Assembly (NCBI GenBank): GCA_964449325.1
Contig: CAYUYJ010000009.1
Coordinates: 45,344 to 109,343 of the forward strand
Direction of reading: 5' to 3'
DNA: 64,000 nucleotides
From: RGIG3002 sp964449325
GTDB lineage: Bacteria > Bacillota > Clostridia > Lachnospirales > Lachnospiraceae
Below, piece after piece: positions 49,488 through 58,562 of the stretch. Position 1 is the first letter of the stretch; every line of letters begins with the position of its first letter. Both the position numbers and the translations under genes were made by a program. The notes beneath the pieces are model-generated. The model saw nothing but the letters and a program-made list of their open reading frames with translations. It had not been told where the DNA came from and did not search any database.

Positions 49488-50807
49488 ATGAGAAAAGTAG
49501 TAAAATTTGGTGGAAGTTCATTAGCAAGTGCAGAGCAGTTCAAAAAAGTCGGTGACATTATCCGTTCCGACAGTGAAAGAAAATTTGTAGTACCTTCTGC
49601 ACCGGGAAAAAGGAATTCCAAAGATACAAAAGTAACGGATATGTTATATGCGTGCTATGAAGCAGCGGAGAAGGACGAGGACTTCAAGGAACAGTTAAAG
49701 GCAATCAAAGCCCGTTATGAAGAAATCATAAGCGGTCTTTCCCTGACTCTTTCTTTGGACAGTGAATTTAAAAAGATTGATGCAAATTTCAAAAAGAAAG
49801 CCGGAAAGGATTATGCGGCTTCCAGAGGTGAGTACTTAAACGGTATCATCATGGCACATTATTTGAAATATACGTTTGTTGATGCGGCAGAGGTTATTTT
49901 CTTCGATGAAAACGGTGATTTCGATGCAGAAAAAACAAATAAGGTACTTTCCGCAAGATTAGAGGAAACAGAATGTGCTGTCGTTCCGGGCTTCTATGGA
50001 GCTTTACCGGATGGAACTGTTCACACCTTTTCCAGAGGCGGCTCGGACATTACCGGCTCTATCGTAGCAAAGGCAGTAAAGGCAGATGTGTATGAAAACT
50101 GGACTGATGTATCCGGTTTCCTTGTTGCCGATCCGCGAATCATTGACAATCCGGAAGGCATTGAAACCATTACTTATAAAGAATTACGAGAGCTTTCTTA
50201 CATGGGTGCAACCGTGCTTCACGAGGATGCGATCTTCCCGGTCAGAAAAGAGGGAATTCCGATTAATATCCGCAATACAAATGCACCGGATGATAACGGT
50301 ACATGGATTGTGGAAAGTACTTGTCAAAAATCCAAATATGTTATTACAGGCATTGCCGGTAAAAAAGGCTTCTGTGCAGTCAATATTGAAAAGGATATGA
50401 TGAATTCCGAAATCGGTTTCGGGCGAAAAGTATTACAGGCTTTTGAAGACAACGGTATTTCCTTTGAACATGTACCCTCCGGTATCGATACTATGACTGT
50501 TTTTGTGCATCAGGACGAATTTATGCATAAGGAGCAGAAGGTGGTAGGAAGTATTCACAGACTGGCGAATCCGGATTCTATTGATATCGAATCGGATTTG
50601 GCACTGATTGCGGTAGTAGGACGCGGCATGCGTGCAACCCGCGGTACTGCAGGAAGAATTTTCTCCGCCCTTGCCCATGTGAATGTCAATGTCAAAATGA
50701 TTGACCAGGGCTCCAGTGAGTTAAACATTATTATTGGTGTAGCCAACAGTGATTTTGAGGCAGCGATTAAAGCAATTTATGACATATTTGTCATATCCCA
50801 GTTATAA
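49488..50807 (+). CDS. lysC: Aspartate kinase
   Basis: A 439-residue enzyme that phosphorylates aspartate, the first step to lysine, threonine and methionine. The catalytic domain starts with VVKFGGSSLASAEQFKKV and holds FSRGGSDITGSIVAKAVKAD and YKELRELSYMGATVLHEDAIFPV. Two ACT domains follow from about residue 300 (VNIEKDMMNSEIGFGRKVLQ; IAVVGRGMRATRGTAGRIFSAL), so feedback control is expected. An insertion between residues 45 and 110 is typical of clostridial monofunctional kinases. It is the last gene of the operon. Confidence 0.95.
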   Translation: MRKVVKFGGSSLASAEQFKKVGDIIRSDSERKFVVPSAPGKRNSKDTKVTDMLYACYEAAEKDEDFKEQLKAIKARYEEIISGLSLTLSLDSEFKKIDANFKKKAGKDYAASRGEYLNGIIMAHYLKYTFVDAAEVIFFDENGDFDAEKTNKVLSARLEETECAVVPGFYGALPDGTVHTFSRGGSDITGSIVAKAVKADVYENWTDVSGFLVADPRIIDNPEGIETITYKELRELSYMGATVLHEDAIFPVRKEGIPINIRNTNAPDDNGTWIVESTCQKSKYVITGIAGKKGFCAVNIEKDMMNSEIGFGRKVLQAFEDNGISFEHVPSGIDTMTVFVHQDEFMHKEQKVVGSIHRLANPDSIDIESDLALIAVVGRGMRATRGTAGRIFSALAHVNVNVKMIDQGSSELNIIIGVANSDFEAAIKAIYDIFVISQL

Positions 50808-50833
50808 GTAGTCTTGTAAATAAAAGTGTAGAG

Positions 50834-50876
50834 AGAAGAACTTATGGATACTGATATCTATAGGTTCTTCTTTTTA
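50834..50876 (+). terminator. Terminator of the pheB-hom-apgM-lysC operon
   Basis: AGAAGAACTTATGGATA pairs with TATCTATAGGTTCTTCT around CTGA, with two imperfect pairs, followed by TTTTT. Confidence 0.9.
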
Positions 50877-50992
50877 AATTTTACATATATTTTTGTTCCA
50901 TTTTACTTTGAGAAGATAGAAAGGCTGTTTGGGAAGAAGGTATACTTTTATACATAATTGTAATTAGTGGAGAAAGGATTTATTAAAAAAAT

Positions 50993-51586
50993 ATGACAGA
51001 CATGGAACGGCAAAGTCAATTAGAAGACATTGTTGTAAACAGATGTATTACGCCGGTTTTTCAGCCTATTATTTCACTTAGGGATGGAAGTGTACTTGGA
51101 TTTGAAGCCTTAAGCAGAGTGGAACGCCCCGGAGTGTTTGATAATGTGGAGGAACTGTTTCGATGTGCGGAAGAAAGTGGGCATATCTGGCAGTTGGAGC
51201 AGGTGTGCAGACGTGCCATTTTGCATGAGATTTTTCAGCAGAAGGAGAACTTTGAACAGTATAACGGAAAAATTTTTATCAATGTAAATCCCAAAGTGTT
51301 ACATGATGAAAAATTTCGGGTAGGGTTTACAAGGGAATATACAAAACGGTATGGTATTGAAGCGGAACGCATTGTTTTTGAGATAACGGAACGGGAACGG
51401 ATTGAAAATGAAATCAGCTTTCAGGAGGCAATCAATCATTATAAAATGCAGAATTATCAAATTGCCATTGATGATGTAGGAGCAGGATATGCAGGACTTA
51501 ACCGTATTTGCAGTCTGTCACCGGGCAGGGCTTCTATCTGGCTAAACCGGCTAAAGAACTGCAATTTTGCAATCGGCCTGTTGTAG
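50993..51586 (+). pseudogene. EAL-CBS-GGDEF protein, 5' part: truncated EAL domain
   Basis: Residues 1-165 are a normal start of a c-di-GMP phosphodiesterase EAL domain: CITPVFQPIISLRDGSVLGFEALSR (EAL motif), IFINVNPKVL, ITERERI and AIDDVGAGYAGLNRI. At about 51508 the frame leaves the family: the expected continuation with the metal-binding lysine and the E-x-V-E..G motifs, about 85 residues, is absent. The protein instead ends in 30 unrelated residues at 51586. The missing stretch and the shift are explained by one internal deletion of roughly 260 bp, not a multiple of three. Confidence 0.82.
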
Positions 51587-52569
51587 AGGAAATTTTGGAA
51601 AAGAATCAACATAATCATGCAAATAATCATCTGGGTGTGAAAAGATATTACATTAAAAATCTTGTCACAAACGGATTGACGGTGGCACCTTATGTAACCG
51701 TGGAATCTGTTTTTACATATATGAAACAGCATGAAGAAGTAGTGGGAATATGCATGGTAGAGAAGGAACAGGTAATAGGCGTCATAACCAGAGAAAAATT
51801 GTTTAAAAAAATGAGCGGGCAATATGGATTTTCGCTTTATCGTAAGAAAAATATCGGAGATTTGGCAGATAAAAATTTTCTTCTGGTGGATGCAATGACC
51901 TCTATCAGCAGTGTTGCCAAAATTGCGATGGAAAGGGAAACCGATACTCTCTATGACTTTATTGTGGTAAAAGAGGATGATAAATACTTGGGAATTGTTA
52001 CCATTCAGGATTTATTAAAAAAGGCAATGGAAATAGATGTTGATTTGGCGAAATCCGCGAATCCGCTGACGGGACTTCCGGGGAATATCATCATTGACAT
52101 GGAAGTGAAAAACAGCGTAGAATCCGGAGAAGAATATACAATCTTTTACTTTGATTTGGATAATTTCAAGGCCTTTAATGATGTATATGGCTTTGAAAAG
52201 GGAGATGAGGTTATCCGTATCCTGGCAGATATTCTGAAAGAAAAAGCAAGTGAAAATGATTTTGTAGGGCATATCGGCGGTGATGATTTTGTAATGATAT
52301 GTGAAGGTTATCCGTCGCCTGCATTTTCTGAGAAAATCAGAGAAGAATTTGAGGAGAGAGCCCACATGCTCTATAAAGAAGAGGATAGAATAAAACAATG
52401 CATTACGGCATGCAACAGGCATGGTGTGGTAGAGTCATTCCCGTTAGTGTCTGTTACGATTGTTTCTGTTTCAAATGAGTTTGAACCATTCGGAAGCCAT
52501 GAAGAAGTGGTAGGAATTCTTGCAGGATACAAAAAAGCTGCTAAAACAAAGAAAAGTGCTGTCAGTTGA
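51508..52569 (+). pseudogene. EAL-CBS-GGDEF protein, 3' part: end of EAL, CBS pair and GGDEF
   Basis: In the other frame the sequence resumes with GQGFYLAKPAKEL, the last motif of the same EAL domain, then a CBS domain pair (VAPYVTVESVFTYM to VTIQDLLKKAM, about residues 60-170) and a GGDEF-type cyclase domain (ANPLTGLPGNIIID, FYFDLDNFKAFNDVYGFEKGD, HIGGDDFVMI). The signature is GGDDF, a variant often kept in active or GTP-sensing domains. The EAL-CBS-GGDEF order is a known clostridial architecture. The TTG at 51508 has no ribosome site, so this part is probably not translated well unless an internal start is used. Confidence 0.82.
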
Positions 52570-52572
52570 AAG

Positions 52573-52610
52573 CAAAGGCAGTGTCCTGATGAAAGGAACT
52601 GCCTTTGTTT
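52573..52610 (+). terminator. Terminator after the GGDEF reading frame
   Basis: CAAAGGCAGT (52573-52582) and ACTGCCTTTG (52598-52607) form a perfect 10-bp stem with additional TCCT/AGGA pairing inside, followed by TTT. Confidence 0.85.
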
Positions 52611-52642
52611 AGTAATAAGAAAACGTTTGAGGGTAATATTTT

Positions 52643-53278
52643 TTAATAACCGAGATTTTCAGCAACAAAGAATACTTTGATACGACCCTTTTGTCCGCTT
52701 CTTCTCGTCACCACAATCTGATTACACATGCAGTCGGGAGAAAGACAGTCACCACAATGGCCGGTGAAGTTACAAGGTGTCTGGCGGTTTAAACGTTTGG
52801 CATTGGCAGGAGAAGCACTATTGCGAACCCGGTTTACGGCTTCCTCCACATTTGTACAAAACTTATTCATGCCTACTACAATAATTACGTTTTTAGGACC
52901 GTGAATCAGACAGGCAACCCGGTTTCCGTTACCGTCAATATTTACCAGTTCGCCGTCATATGTAATGGCATTGGTACTCATCAGATAGTAGTCTGCAAGC
53001 ACTGCTTTGGAATAAAGCAGACGGCTTTCTTCCGGTGTTGCGGCACTCAAACGGTCAATCAGTTCATATTCGCCCCGCTTGAGTGCATCCATCAGCACGC
53101 ATTCTTTAATGGTTTCGCTGCCGCCCCATGAGATGATGCTGCCGGCGGGAATCAGGTCGGAAATGGCATTTACGCAGGATGCACTATCCTCAAAAAAGTA
53201 ACCTTCCATGCCTCTTTTTTCCAAATTTTTAATAATGCTTTCAGCTGCGGTGGCGAAAGCTTCCTGTTTGTGCGTCAT
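52643..53278 (-). CDS. LUD-domain protein (lactate utilisation LutC/YkgG-like)
   Basis: A 211-residue protein of the LUD (DUF162) family: ISWGGSETIKECVLMDALK, YLMSTNAITYDGELVNIDGNGNRVACLIHGP, VIIVVGMNKF and a late cysteine cluster CNFTGHCGDCLSPDCMCNQIVV. The cluster (Cys in C-x5-C-x2-C-x4-C-x-C) is common in the stand-alone clostridial subgroup and may bind a metal or Fe-S centre. No lutA/lutB genes adjoin, so the link to lactate oxidation is weak. It has GGAGGAATAATTT ahead of the ATG on the minus strand. Confidence 0.87.
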   Translation of the reverse strand: MTHKQEAFATAAESIIKNLEKRGMEGYFFEDSASCVNAISDLIPAGSIISWGGSETIKECVLMDALKRGEYELIDRLSAATPEESRLLYSKAVLADYYLMSTNAITYDGELVNIDGNGNRVACLIHGPKNVIIVVGMNKFCTNVEEAVNRVRNSASPANAKRLNRQTPCNFTGHCGDCLSPDCMCNQIVVTRRSGQKGRIKVFFVAENLGY

Positions 53279-53593
53279 AAATTATTCCTCCTATAGAAAA
53301 TTGTGTAGAAATGGCGAAAATTAAAGAAATTCTGTAAAGTCTTAGATGTATTATAAGATAAAAGCAGAATTAATACAATGAATTATTATTTATCAGATTT
53401 GCACAAAGGAATTCCATTTTCGTGTAGTGACTGACGAGCAAAGATATGAAATGCTTTGCTCGAAAAATCATTGCGCGAAAAACAGGAGCAGAAGCTATTG
53501 ACAGAAAATTATGAAAACAAAAATCGAGAAAACAGATAAAAGGAAGCACGAAAGGATAAAATAAAAAAATAATAAAAAAACAAGGAAAATGTA

Positions 53594-53622
53594 TTGACAA
53601 ATAAAAGACCTTTGATTATAAT
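53594..53622 (+). promoter_or_regulatory. Consensus promoter with no assigned gene
   Basis: TTGACA (53594-53599), 17 bases and TATAAT (53617-53622): a full sigma-A consensus. The next convincing start codon is more than 500 bases downstream. Confidence 0.85.
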
Positions 53623-53629
53623 AAAATCA

Positions 53630-53976
53630 TCAAAAGAAATTACATAGATTACATCTACCGAATACGAAAGTTTTACATAGATGAATCTATAGAAAGAGAG
53701 GTACGGTCCACCGGAAACGTAATTTAAAATCCAATTTGAAGTACAAATGAATAGGGAACAAAAGAAAACGAAGTACATAATCGTAATCAGAACCAAGAGA
53801 AAAAGTAACGAAGTACAAAGAGAAAAAATAAAAATAAAAAAATTTGACCGTTACAGTACAGGTGGTACGAAGGAAAAAGGGGAAGAATACGAGAGATGGG
53901 AAGTTGGAGGTATAATCCATTGGATAGCATAGTTTAGAAGCGGGTATTGATTGTAAAGAAAGTCGATACCCGCTTC
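53630..53976 (+). other. Unassigned stretch behind a consensus promoter, possible RNA
   Basis: This purine-rich stretch has no recognisable gene. A 61-codon frame (53747-53932) has no ribosome site and reads as a lysine-rich, low-complexity string. Structural hints: ATAGATT (near 53646) can pair with AATCTAT (near 53684); TTACATAGAT occurs twice; GAAGTACA occurs three times (near 53738, 53770 and 53809); GGTGGTAC (53861-53868) resembles the core of a T-box. It ends in the hairpin at 53937-53976. A regulatory RNA or decayed leader is possible. The part from 53279 to 53590 shows nothing I can name. Confidence 0.45.
53937..53976 (+). other. Long stable hairpin without T-run
   Basis: GAAGCGGGTATTGA (53937-53950) pairs with TCGATACCCGCTTC (53963-53976) over 14 bp with one G-U pair, around a 12-base loop. 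The following bases GTCATGTG are not T-rich, so simple termination is doubtful. Confidence 0.7.
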
Positions 53977-54140
53977 GTCATGTGTAGGAAAACGGTAATA
54001 CAAGCAGAAGTTTTTTACCAAAATCATTAATATTTTCTGTATTCCTTTCATTTCCTGTGGAAAAAAAGGATAAATTAGGGTATTATGGAAACAGGAGTGT
54101 CCGAAGAAATTCGGAAGATTATGAAAGGAGTTTTGACAGT

Positions 54141-55442
54141 ATGGATGAAAAGCAAGAATTGGACCGGAGAGAGTTTCGACATAGAAGAAGAATCAGAAAT
54201 CAGATTATTTGTTATGTTTCCCTTGCGGTTATCGTGCTTGGAATAGCAGGAGGCACCGTGTTCGGTATCAGTTATTTTGCCAAGAAAGCCTCTGATAACA
54301 AGCAGGCAGCGGAGCTGGCAGCGCAGCTGGAGTCTTTGGCAGAGCAGGAAGAGCCGGTAACGATTTCCGAACCGGAGACGGTAGTACCGGAGATTGATCC
54401 GTTAGATGAAATTGTGGAAGCATGTATAGAGGTTATGCCGTTAGAGGATAAAGTAGCAGGTCTTTTTGTTATTACACCGGAAGCATTGACCGGAGTAGAT
54501 AAAGCGATTAAAGCCGGTGATGGTACGAGAGAGGCATTAAGCAAGTATGCTGTGGGTGGTCTGGTATATTTTTCACAGAATATCCAGTCTGAGGAGCAGT
54601 TTACGGAAATGCTTGCCAATACAAAAATGTATAGTAAATATCCGATATTTCTTGCGGTGGATGAGGAAGGCGGAGAAGTCAGTCGGGTTGCAAAAAGCAG
54701 CATTGAAGTGGAAAAGGTAGGTTCCATGGCGGATATTGGAGCAAGCGGTGACCCGCAGAAAGCCTATGATGCCGGAAATACCATAGGGGCATACCTTGCA
54801 AGAATCGGATTCAATCTGGATTTTGCTCCGGTTGCGGATGTATTGACCGGTGAAGACAATGCCATTGGTACCCGTTCCTTTGGTACGGATGCCAATGTGG
54901 TTGCATCAATGGTGCCGTCTCTTGTAAGCGGTCTGGAAGCTAATAAGGTAAGCTCTTGTCTGAAACATTTTCCCGGATTGGGAGGTGCGGTAGAGGATAC
55001 GCATGACGGAATGGCAGTAACAGAGCGTTCATTGGAAGAATTTCAGTCTGTAGAGTTCCCGGCATTTAAGGCAGGGATTGATGCAGGAGCGGATTTTGTA
55101 ATGGTAAGTCATGTATCCGCGCCGGCACTGGCAGGAGACAATACACCGGCATCCCTTTCCAAAGATGTTGTCGGGATGTTACGAAATGAGTTGGAATTTG
55201 AAGGAGTTATCATTACGGATGCCTTGAATATGAAAGCGATAACCGATTATTATACTGCCGATGAAGCAGCAATAAAGGCAATTCAGGCAGGAGCGGATAT
55301 GCTGCTTATGCCGGAGGATTTTGAAACTGCTTATAACGGAGTATTACAGGCAGTACAGGACGGAACAATTTCGGAAGAGCGGATTAATGAGTCACTTCGT
55401 AGGATTTACAAGATTAAGAAGGCGGACAGCGTGGAGCAATAA
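54141..55442 (+). CDS. Membrane-anchored GH3 beta-N-acetylhexosaminidase (NagZ-like)
   Basis: A 433-residue protein: a basic cytoplasmic start (residues 4-20), one membrane anchor (about 21-47), a coiled linker rich in E and A, then a GH3 catalytic domain. Diagnostic stretches are ILAVDEEGGEVSR-like IFLAVDEEGGEVSR, LDFAPVADV, KHFPGLGGAVEDTHDG with the NagZ acid/base His-Asp pair, and VIITDALNMKAI with the nucleophile Asp. It likely trims muropeptide amino sugars at the outer membrane face. I chose ATG 54141, behind GAAAGGAG; an upstream GTG at 54057 has no ribosome site. Confidence 0.9.
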   Translation: MDEKQELDRREFRHRRRIRNQIICYVSLAVIVLGIAGGTVFGISYFAKKASDNKQAAELAAQLESLAEQEEPVTISEPETVVPEIDPLDEIVEACIEVMPLEDKVAGLFVITPEALTGVDKAIKAGDGTREALSKYAVGGLVYFSQNIQSEEQFTEMLANTKMYSKYPIFLAVDEEGGEVSRVAKSSIEVEKVGSMADIGASGDPQKAYDAGNTIGAYLARIGFNLDFAPVADVLTGEDNAIGTRSFGTDANVVASMVPSLVSGLEANKVSSCLKHFPGLGGAVEDTHDGMAVTERSLEEFQSVEFPAFKAGIDAGADFVMVSHVSAPALAGDNTPASLSKDVVGMLRNELEFEGVIITDALNMKAITDYYTADEAAIKAIQAGADMLLMPEDFETAYNGVLQAVQDGTISEERINESLRRIYKIKKADSVEQ

Positions 55443-55461
55443 TTGGAGATAAAGAAAACAA

Positions 55462-55500
55462 AAATGCAAGTACCATACGAAAGGTACTTGCATTTCTTAA
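55462..55500 (+). terminator. Bidirectional terminator between the GH3 gene and tRNA-Gly
   Basis: AAATGCAAGTACC (55462-55474) and GGTACTTGCATTT (55483-55495) form a perfect 13-bp stem followed by CTT. On the minus strand it follows the tRNA, itself trailed by TTTTTT (55503-55508). Confidence 0.85.
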
Positions 55501-55508
55501 ATTAAAAA

Positions 55509-55580
<72 letters not shown>

Positions 55581-55773
55581 GCATCACAAATGCAAGAATT
55601 AATATACTATAAGAATTGGTTATTGTCAACAACTTTTTTGTTTTTTCAGATTTTTTTTCAGATTTTTGCAGATTTTTTCCAAAGCAAATACAGAATGTTT
55701 TTCTCTAATATTGCCAGAATACTTTCTTAAAAATAAAAATTTGAACTTTCTTACACAAAGATGCTTTTTTATA

Positions 55774-56001
55774 TTATTTTACCATCTGCTGTATTTGGGC
55801 AAATAACTCTAAATCTTCCTGTTTGATTTTCACATTCGTTGTCAAATCCTGCCCATCAGGATAACTTATTTTCACTTCAATAACGGTATCCTCCACAATA
55901 CCTTTTGCATTTGCCGCATTGAAAAACGACATAAGTTTTGGGTGATTACTGCTAAATTTCTCCCACGCTCCTTTTATTTTAAATAATGCTGCCGGATTCA
56001 T
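55774..56001 (-). CDS. Small conserved-looking hypothetical protein
   Basis: A 75-residue protein of no known family to me. The N-terminal helix region ALFKIKGAWEKFSSNHPKLMSFFNAA is followed by two or three strands (DTVIEVKISYPDGQDLTTNVKI) and a final helix DLELFAQIQQMVK. It has a good ribosome site, AGAGAGGTAG, before the ATG on the minus strand, which supports translation. It lies 27 bases downstream of the HAD phosphatase gene. Confidence 0.72.
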   Translation of the reverse strand: MNPAALFKIKGAWEKFSSNHPKLMSFFNAANAKGIVEDTVIEVKISYPDGQDLTTNVKIKQEDLELFAQIQQMVK

Positions 56002-56028
56002 ATAACTACCTCTCTTTCACTTTTATAT

Positions 56029-56700
56029 TTACAACAGTTCTGTGAAACTGTTTATGTAAAATTCACATTCTCTTTTTATTTTGTCCAAATCCTTTTCCGA
56101 ACGCTTTTCATACACTGCAACAGTTTTAAATCCACCTTTTTTTGCCCCACAGATTCCTGCCACAATATCTTCAAAAACAATTGTCTGCTTTGGTTCTGTT
56201 CCAAGTCTTCTCGCAGCCTCCAAGTAAACGTCAGGAAAAGCTTTTCCTCGTTCTACTTCTTTCACCATTACTATAGAAGATATATATTTGTCCAAGCCCG
56301 TTCGTTTTAAGGTTTCTTCAAACAAGACAAGGTCTGATGCTGTTGCAATGGCAATTTTAACTCCCATATTGTACAACGATTTCACACATTGTACTGCATT
56401 TTCTTTACACTGTACCTCATAGGCATATTTATCCTTCACCATATCAAACCACTCTGACACAACCTCGTCTACTGTTTCATTTAATCCAAACCTTTCAATC
56501 GTATACCTCGCAGAGCGGTCTGCATCCATATGAGCAATTTTGTCAGCATAATCCTTCGGAACTTCAAATCCTCTTTTTCCAAGAAACTCAACATCCACCC
56601 GATCCCACACCCAGGTAGAATCAAGCAATGTTCCGTCTAAATCAAATATCGCTCCCCTTATGTTAACCAATTCACTTTTTAATATTTCAATTTTATTCAT
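56029..56700 (-). CDS. HAD-superfamily phosphatase/phosphoglucomutase-like
   Basis: A 223-residue HAD subfamily IA enzyme. Motif I is GAIFDLDGTLLDSTWVW (nucleophile Asp and DxD), motif II IAIATASD, motif III K in MVKEVERGKAFPDVY and motif IV VFEDIVAGICGAKKGG. A helical cap with RYTIERFGLNETVDEV suggests the beta-phosphoglucomutase or pyrophosphatase-like group. The substrate is unknown. It lies 23 bases downstream of pepF on the same strand. Confidence 0.9.
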   Translation of the reverse strand: MNKIEILKSELVNIRGAIFDLDGTLLDSTWVWDRVDVEFLGKRGFEVPKDYADKIAHMDADRSARYTIERFGLNETVDEVVSEWFDMVKDKYAYEVQCKENAVQCVKSLYNMGVKIAIATASDLVLFEETLKRTGLDKYISSIVMVKEVERGKAFPDVYLEAARRLGTEPKQTIVFEDIVAGICGAKKGGFKTVAVYEKRSEKDLDKIKRECEFYINSFTELL

Positions 56701-56723
56701 ATTTATTACCTGTCATGCTTACT

Positions 56724-58508
56724 CTATTCAACTAATTCCTGTAGCTGTTCAAGCAATTCGCCAAATAACTCCAATGCAGTTTCCACAGGTTTTGGACTTG
56801 TCATATCAACACCTGCCATCTTTAACAGTTCAATTGGGTCTTTTGAATTTCCGCCTGTCAGGAATTTCATATAATCGTCCACAGCCGGCTTTCCTTCCTC
56901 CATGATTCTTTTAGACAGTGCGATGGCTGCTGAAAGCCCCGTCGCATACTGATACACGTAAAATGGTCTGTAAAAATGTGGTATCCTTGCCCATTCCAGC
57001 TCTATTTCTTTATCTACAACAATGTCATCTCCAAAATATTCTTTATTTAAGTTGTAATAAATCTCACACAATCTGTCCGCAGTAACTCCTTCTCCGTTTC
57101 CAACAATGCTGTGAACTGTTTTCTCAAATTCCGCAAACATCGTCTGACGATATAACGTTCCTTTAAACTGCTCTAAGAAATGATTTATCAAATATGCCTT
57201 TTCCTCTTTATCCTCAGTTATCTTAAGCAAATGATGTATCAAAAGAGATTCATTACATGTTGATGCAACTTCTGCAACAAAGATTCTGTAACCCGCATTT
57301 ACATATGGCTGATTTGCATCAGAAAAGTACGAATGAAGGGCATGCCCCATTTCATGTGCCAGTGTAAATACGTGATCCAACGTTCCGTGATAGTTCAATA
57401 AGACATAGGGATGTGTACCATATGCTCCCCATGAGTACGCTCCACTTCTCTTTCCCTCATTTTCATATATATCTATCCATCGATTATCAAAGCCTTTCTG
57501 CAATACCTCAAGGTATTCTTCTCCCATAGGAGCCAGTCCTTCCATGACAATATCTTTTGCAGCCTCAAAAGAATATTTTGTATCAGGTGCTTTGGCAATC
57601 GGCGCATACAAATCATACATGTGAAGTTCATCCACATCTAAGATTTTCTTTCTCAAAGAAACATATTTGTACATCTTATCCAGATTTTTATGAACCGTAT
57701 CAATTAAATTGTCATACACACTTTCAGGAATATTGCTTCCATGCAAATACATAGCTTGTGCTGAGGAAAATCCTCGCACCTGAGAATAGAAATGTGCCTG
57801 GTCTAAATTCGCACCAAACATAGCGGCAACCGTATTTCTCATTTTCCCGTAAGTACTGTAGACCGCCTTAAAAGCTGCCTCCCTTACATTTCTATCTGTA
57901 CTTTCCATAAGGGGAACAAAATTTCCGTGCGTTATCTCCACTTCTTCTCCCACTTCATTTGTAATCGTAGGGAACTTAATATCTGCACCGTTAAACATGG
58001 AATAAATATTATCTGCTGCATTTGCCATCTGTCTGCTTTTTGCAAGAATAGTTTCCGTCTTTTTATCCAATGTATGTTCTTTGTTTCTTAAAATCTCACT
58101 GATAAACCTCTTGTATGTTTCAAGCTCTTTATTTTCGTTAAAAAACCGGTTTATCTTTTCTGTCGTCATTTCCAATATTTCAGGTTCCGCAAATGCGTTG
58201 ATACCACTCATTTCAACCATTAATTTCTGTGCTCTGGCAGAAAATTCCTGATATTTTCCGTTTGCCATATCCTGATGATATTTTTGCGTAGCATACACAT
58301 AAATTCTCTCCATCAAGAGATTTGTCTCATCATTAAATTTCAGGTACTCAAGCAATCTGTCCGCACTTTCTGCCAAAGTTCCCTCAAAATCCTCGTACTG
58401 GAAAATCATTCTCTGAAGTCTCCCGAACTCTTCTTCCCAGAATTCGTCACTTTCAAACATATCTTCCATGCACCATGTGTCTTCCACTTTCTGCTCTACT
58501 CTCTTCAT
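56724..58508 (-). CDS. pepF: Oligoendopeptidase F (M3 zinc metallopeptidase)
   Basis: A 594-residue cytoplasmic zinc peptidase that degrades short peptides. The zinc site is LAHEMGHALHSYF (HExxH), with the third ligand in the following VAEVASTCNESLL segment. The N-terminal helical domain (VEDTWCMEDMFESDEFWEEE; SDRL-like LAESADRLLEYL) is typical of PepF. Length is normal. I chose the ATG at 58508 (MKRVEQK), behind TAGGAGG. It leads into the HAD gene. Confidence 0.94.
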   Translation of the reverse strand: MKRVEQKVEDTWCMEDMFESDEFWEEEFGRLQRMIFQYEDFEGTLAESADRLLEYLKFNDETNLLMERIYVYATQKYHQDMANGKYQEFSARAQKLMVEMSGINAFAEPEILEMTTEKINRFFNENKELETYKRFISEILRNKEHTLDKKTETILAKSRQMANAADNIYSMFNGADIKFPTITNEVGEEVEITHGNFVPLMESTDRNVREAAFKAVYSTYGKMRNTVAAMFGANLDQAHFYSQVRGFSSAQAMYLHGSNIPESVYDNLIDTVHKNLDKMYKYVSLRKKILDVDELHMYDLYAPIAKAPDTKYSFEAAKDIVMEGLAPMGEEYLEVLQKGFDNRWIDIYENEGKRSGAYSWGAYGTHPYVLLNYHGTLDHVFTLAHEMGHALHSYFSDANQPYVNAGYRIFVAEVASTCNESLLIHHLLKITEDKEEKAYLINHFLEQFKGTLYRQTMFAEFEKTVHSIVGNGEGVTADRLCEIYYNLNKEYFGDDIVVDKEIELEWARIPHFYRPFYVYQYATGLSAAIALSKRIMEEGKPAVDDYMKFLTGGNSKDPIELLKMAGVDMTSPKPVETALELFGELLEQLQELVE

Positions 58509-58562
58509 GAATAAAATCCTCCTAATCTTAGTAATCAATTCGCGAATCGAATTGATTGCCTG

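Noticed and set aside
53747..53932. 61-codon lysine-rich frame in the unassigned region
   Set aside because: No ribosome site and low-complexity composition from a purine-rich strand; kept only as a test item in the finding on this region.
53861..53976. T-box riboswitch before the GH3 hexosaminidase
   Set aside because: Only GGTGGTAC fits. No specifier loop with AGTA pairing could be built, the hairpin is 70 bases away and has no T-run, and the downstream gene is not an amino-acid gene.
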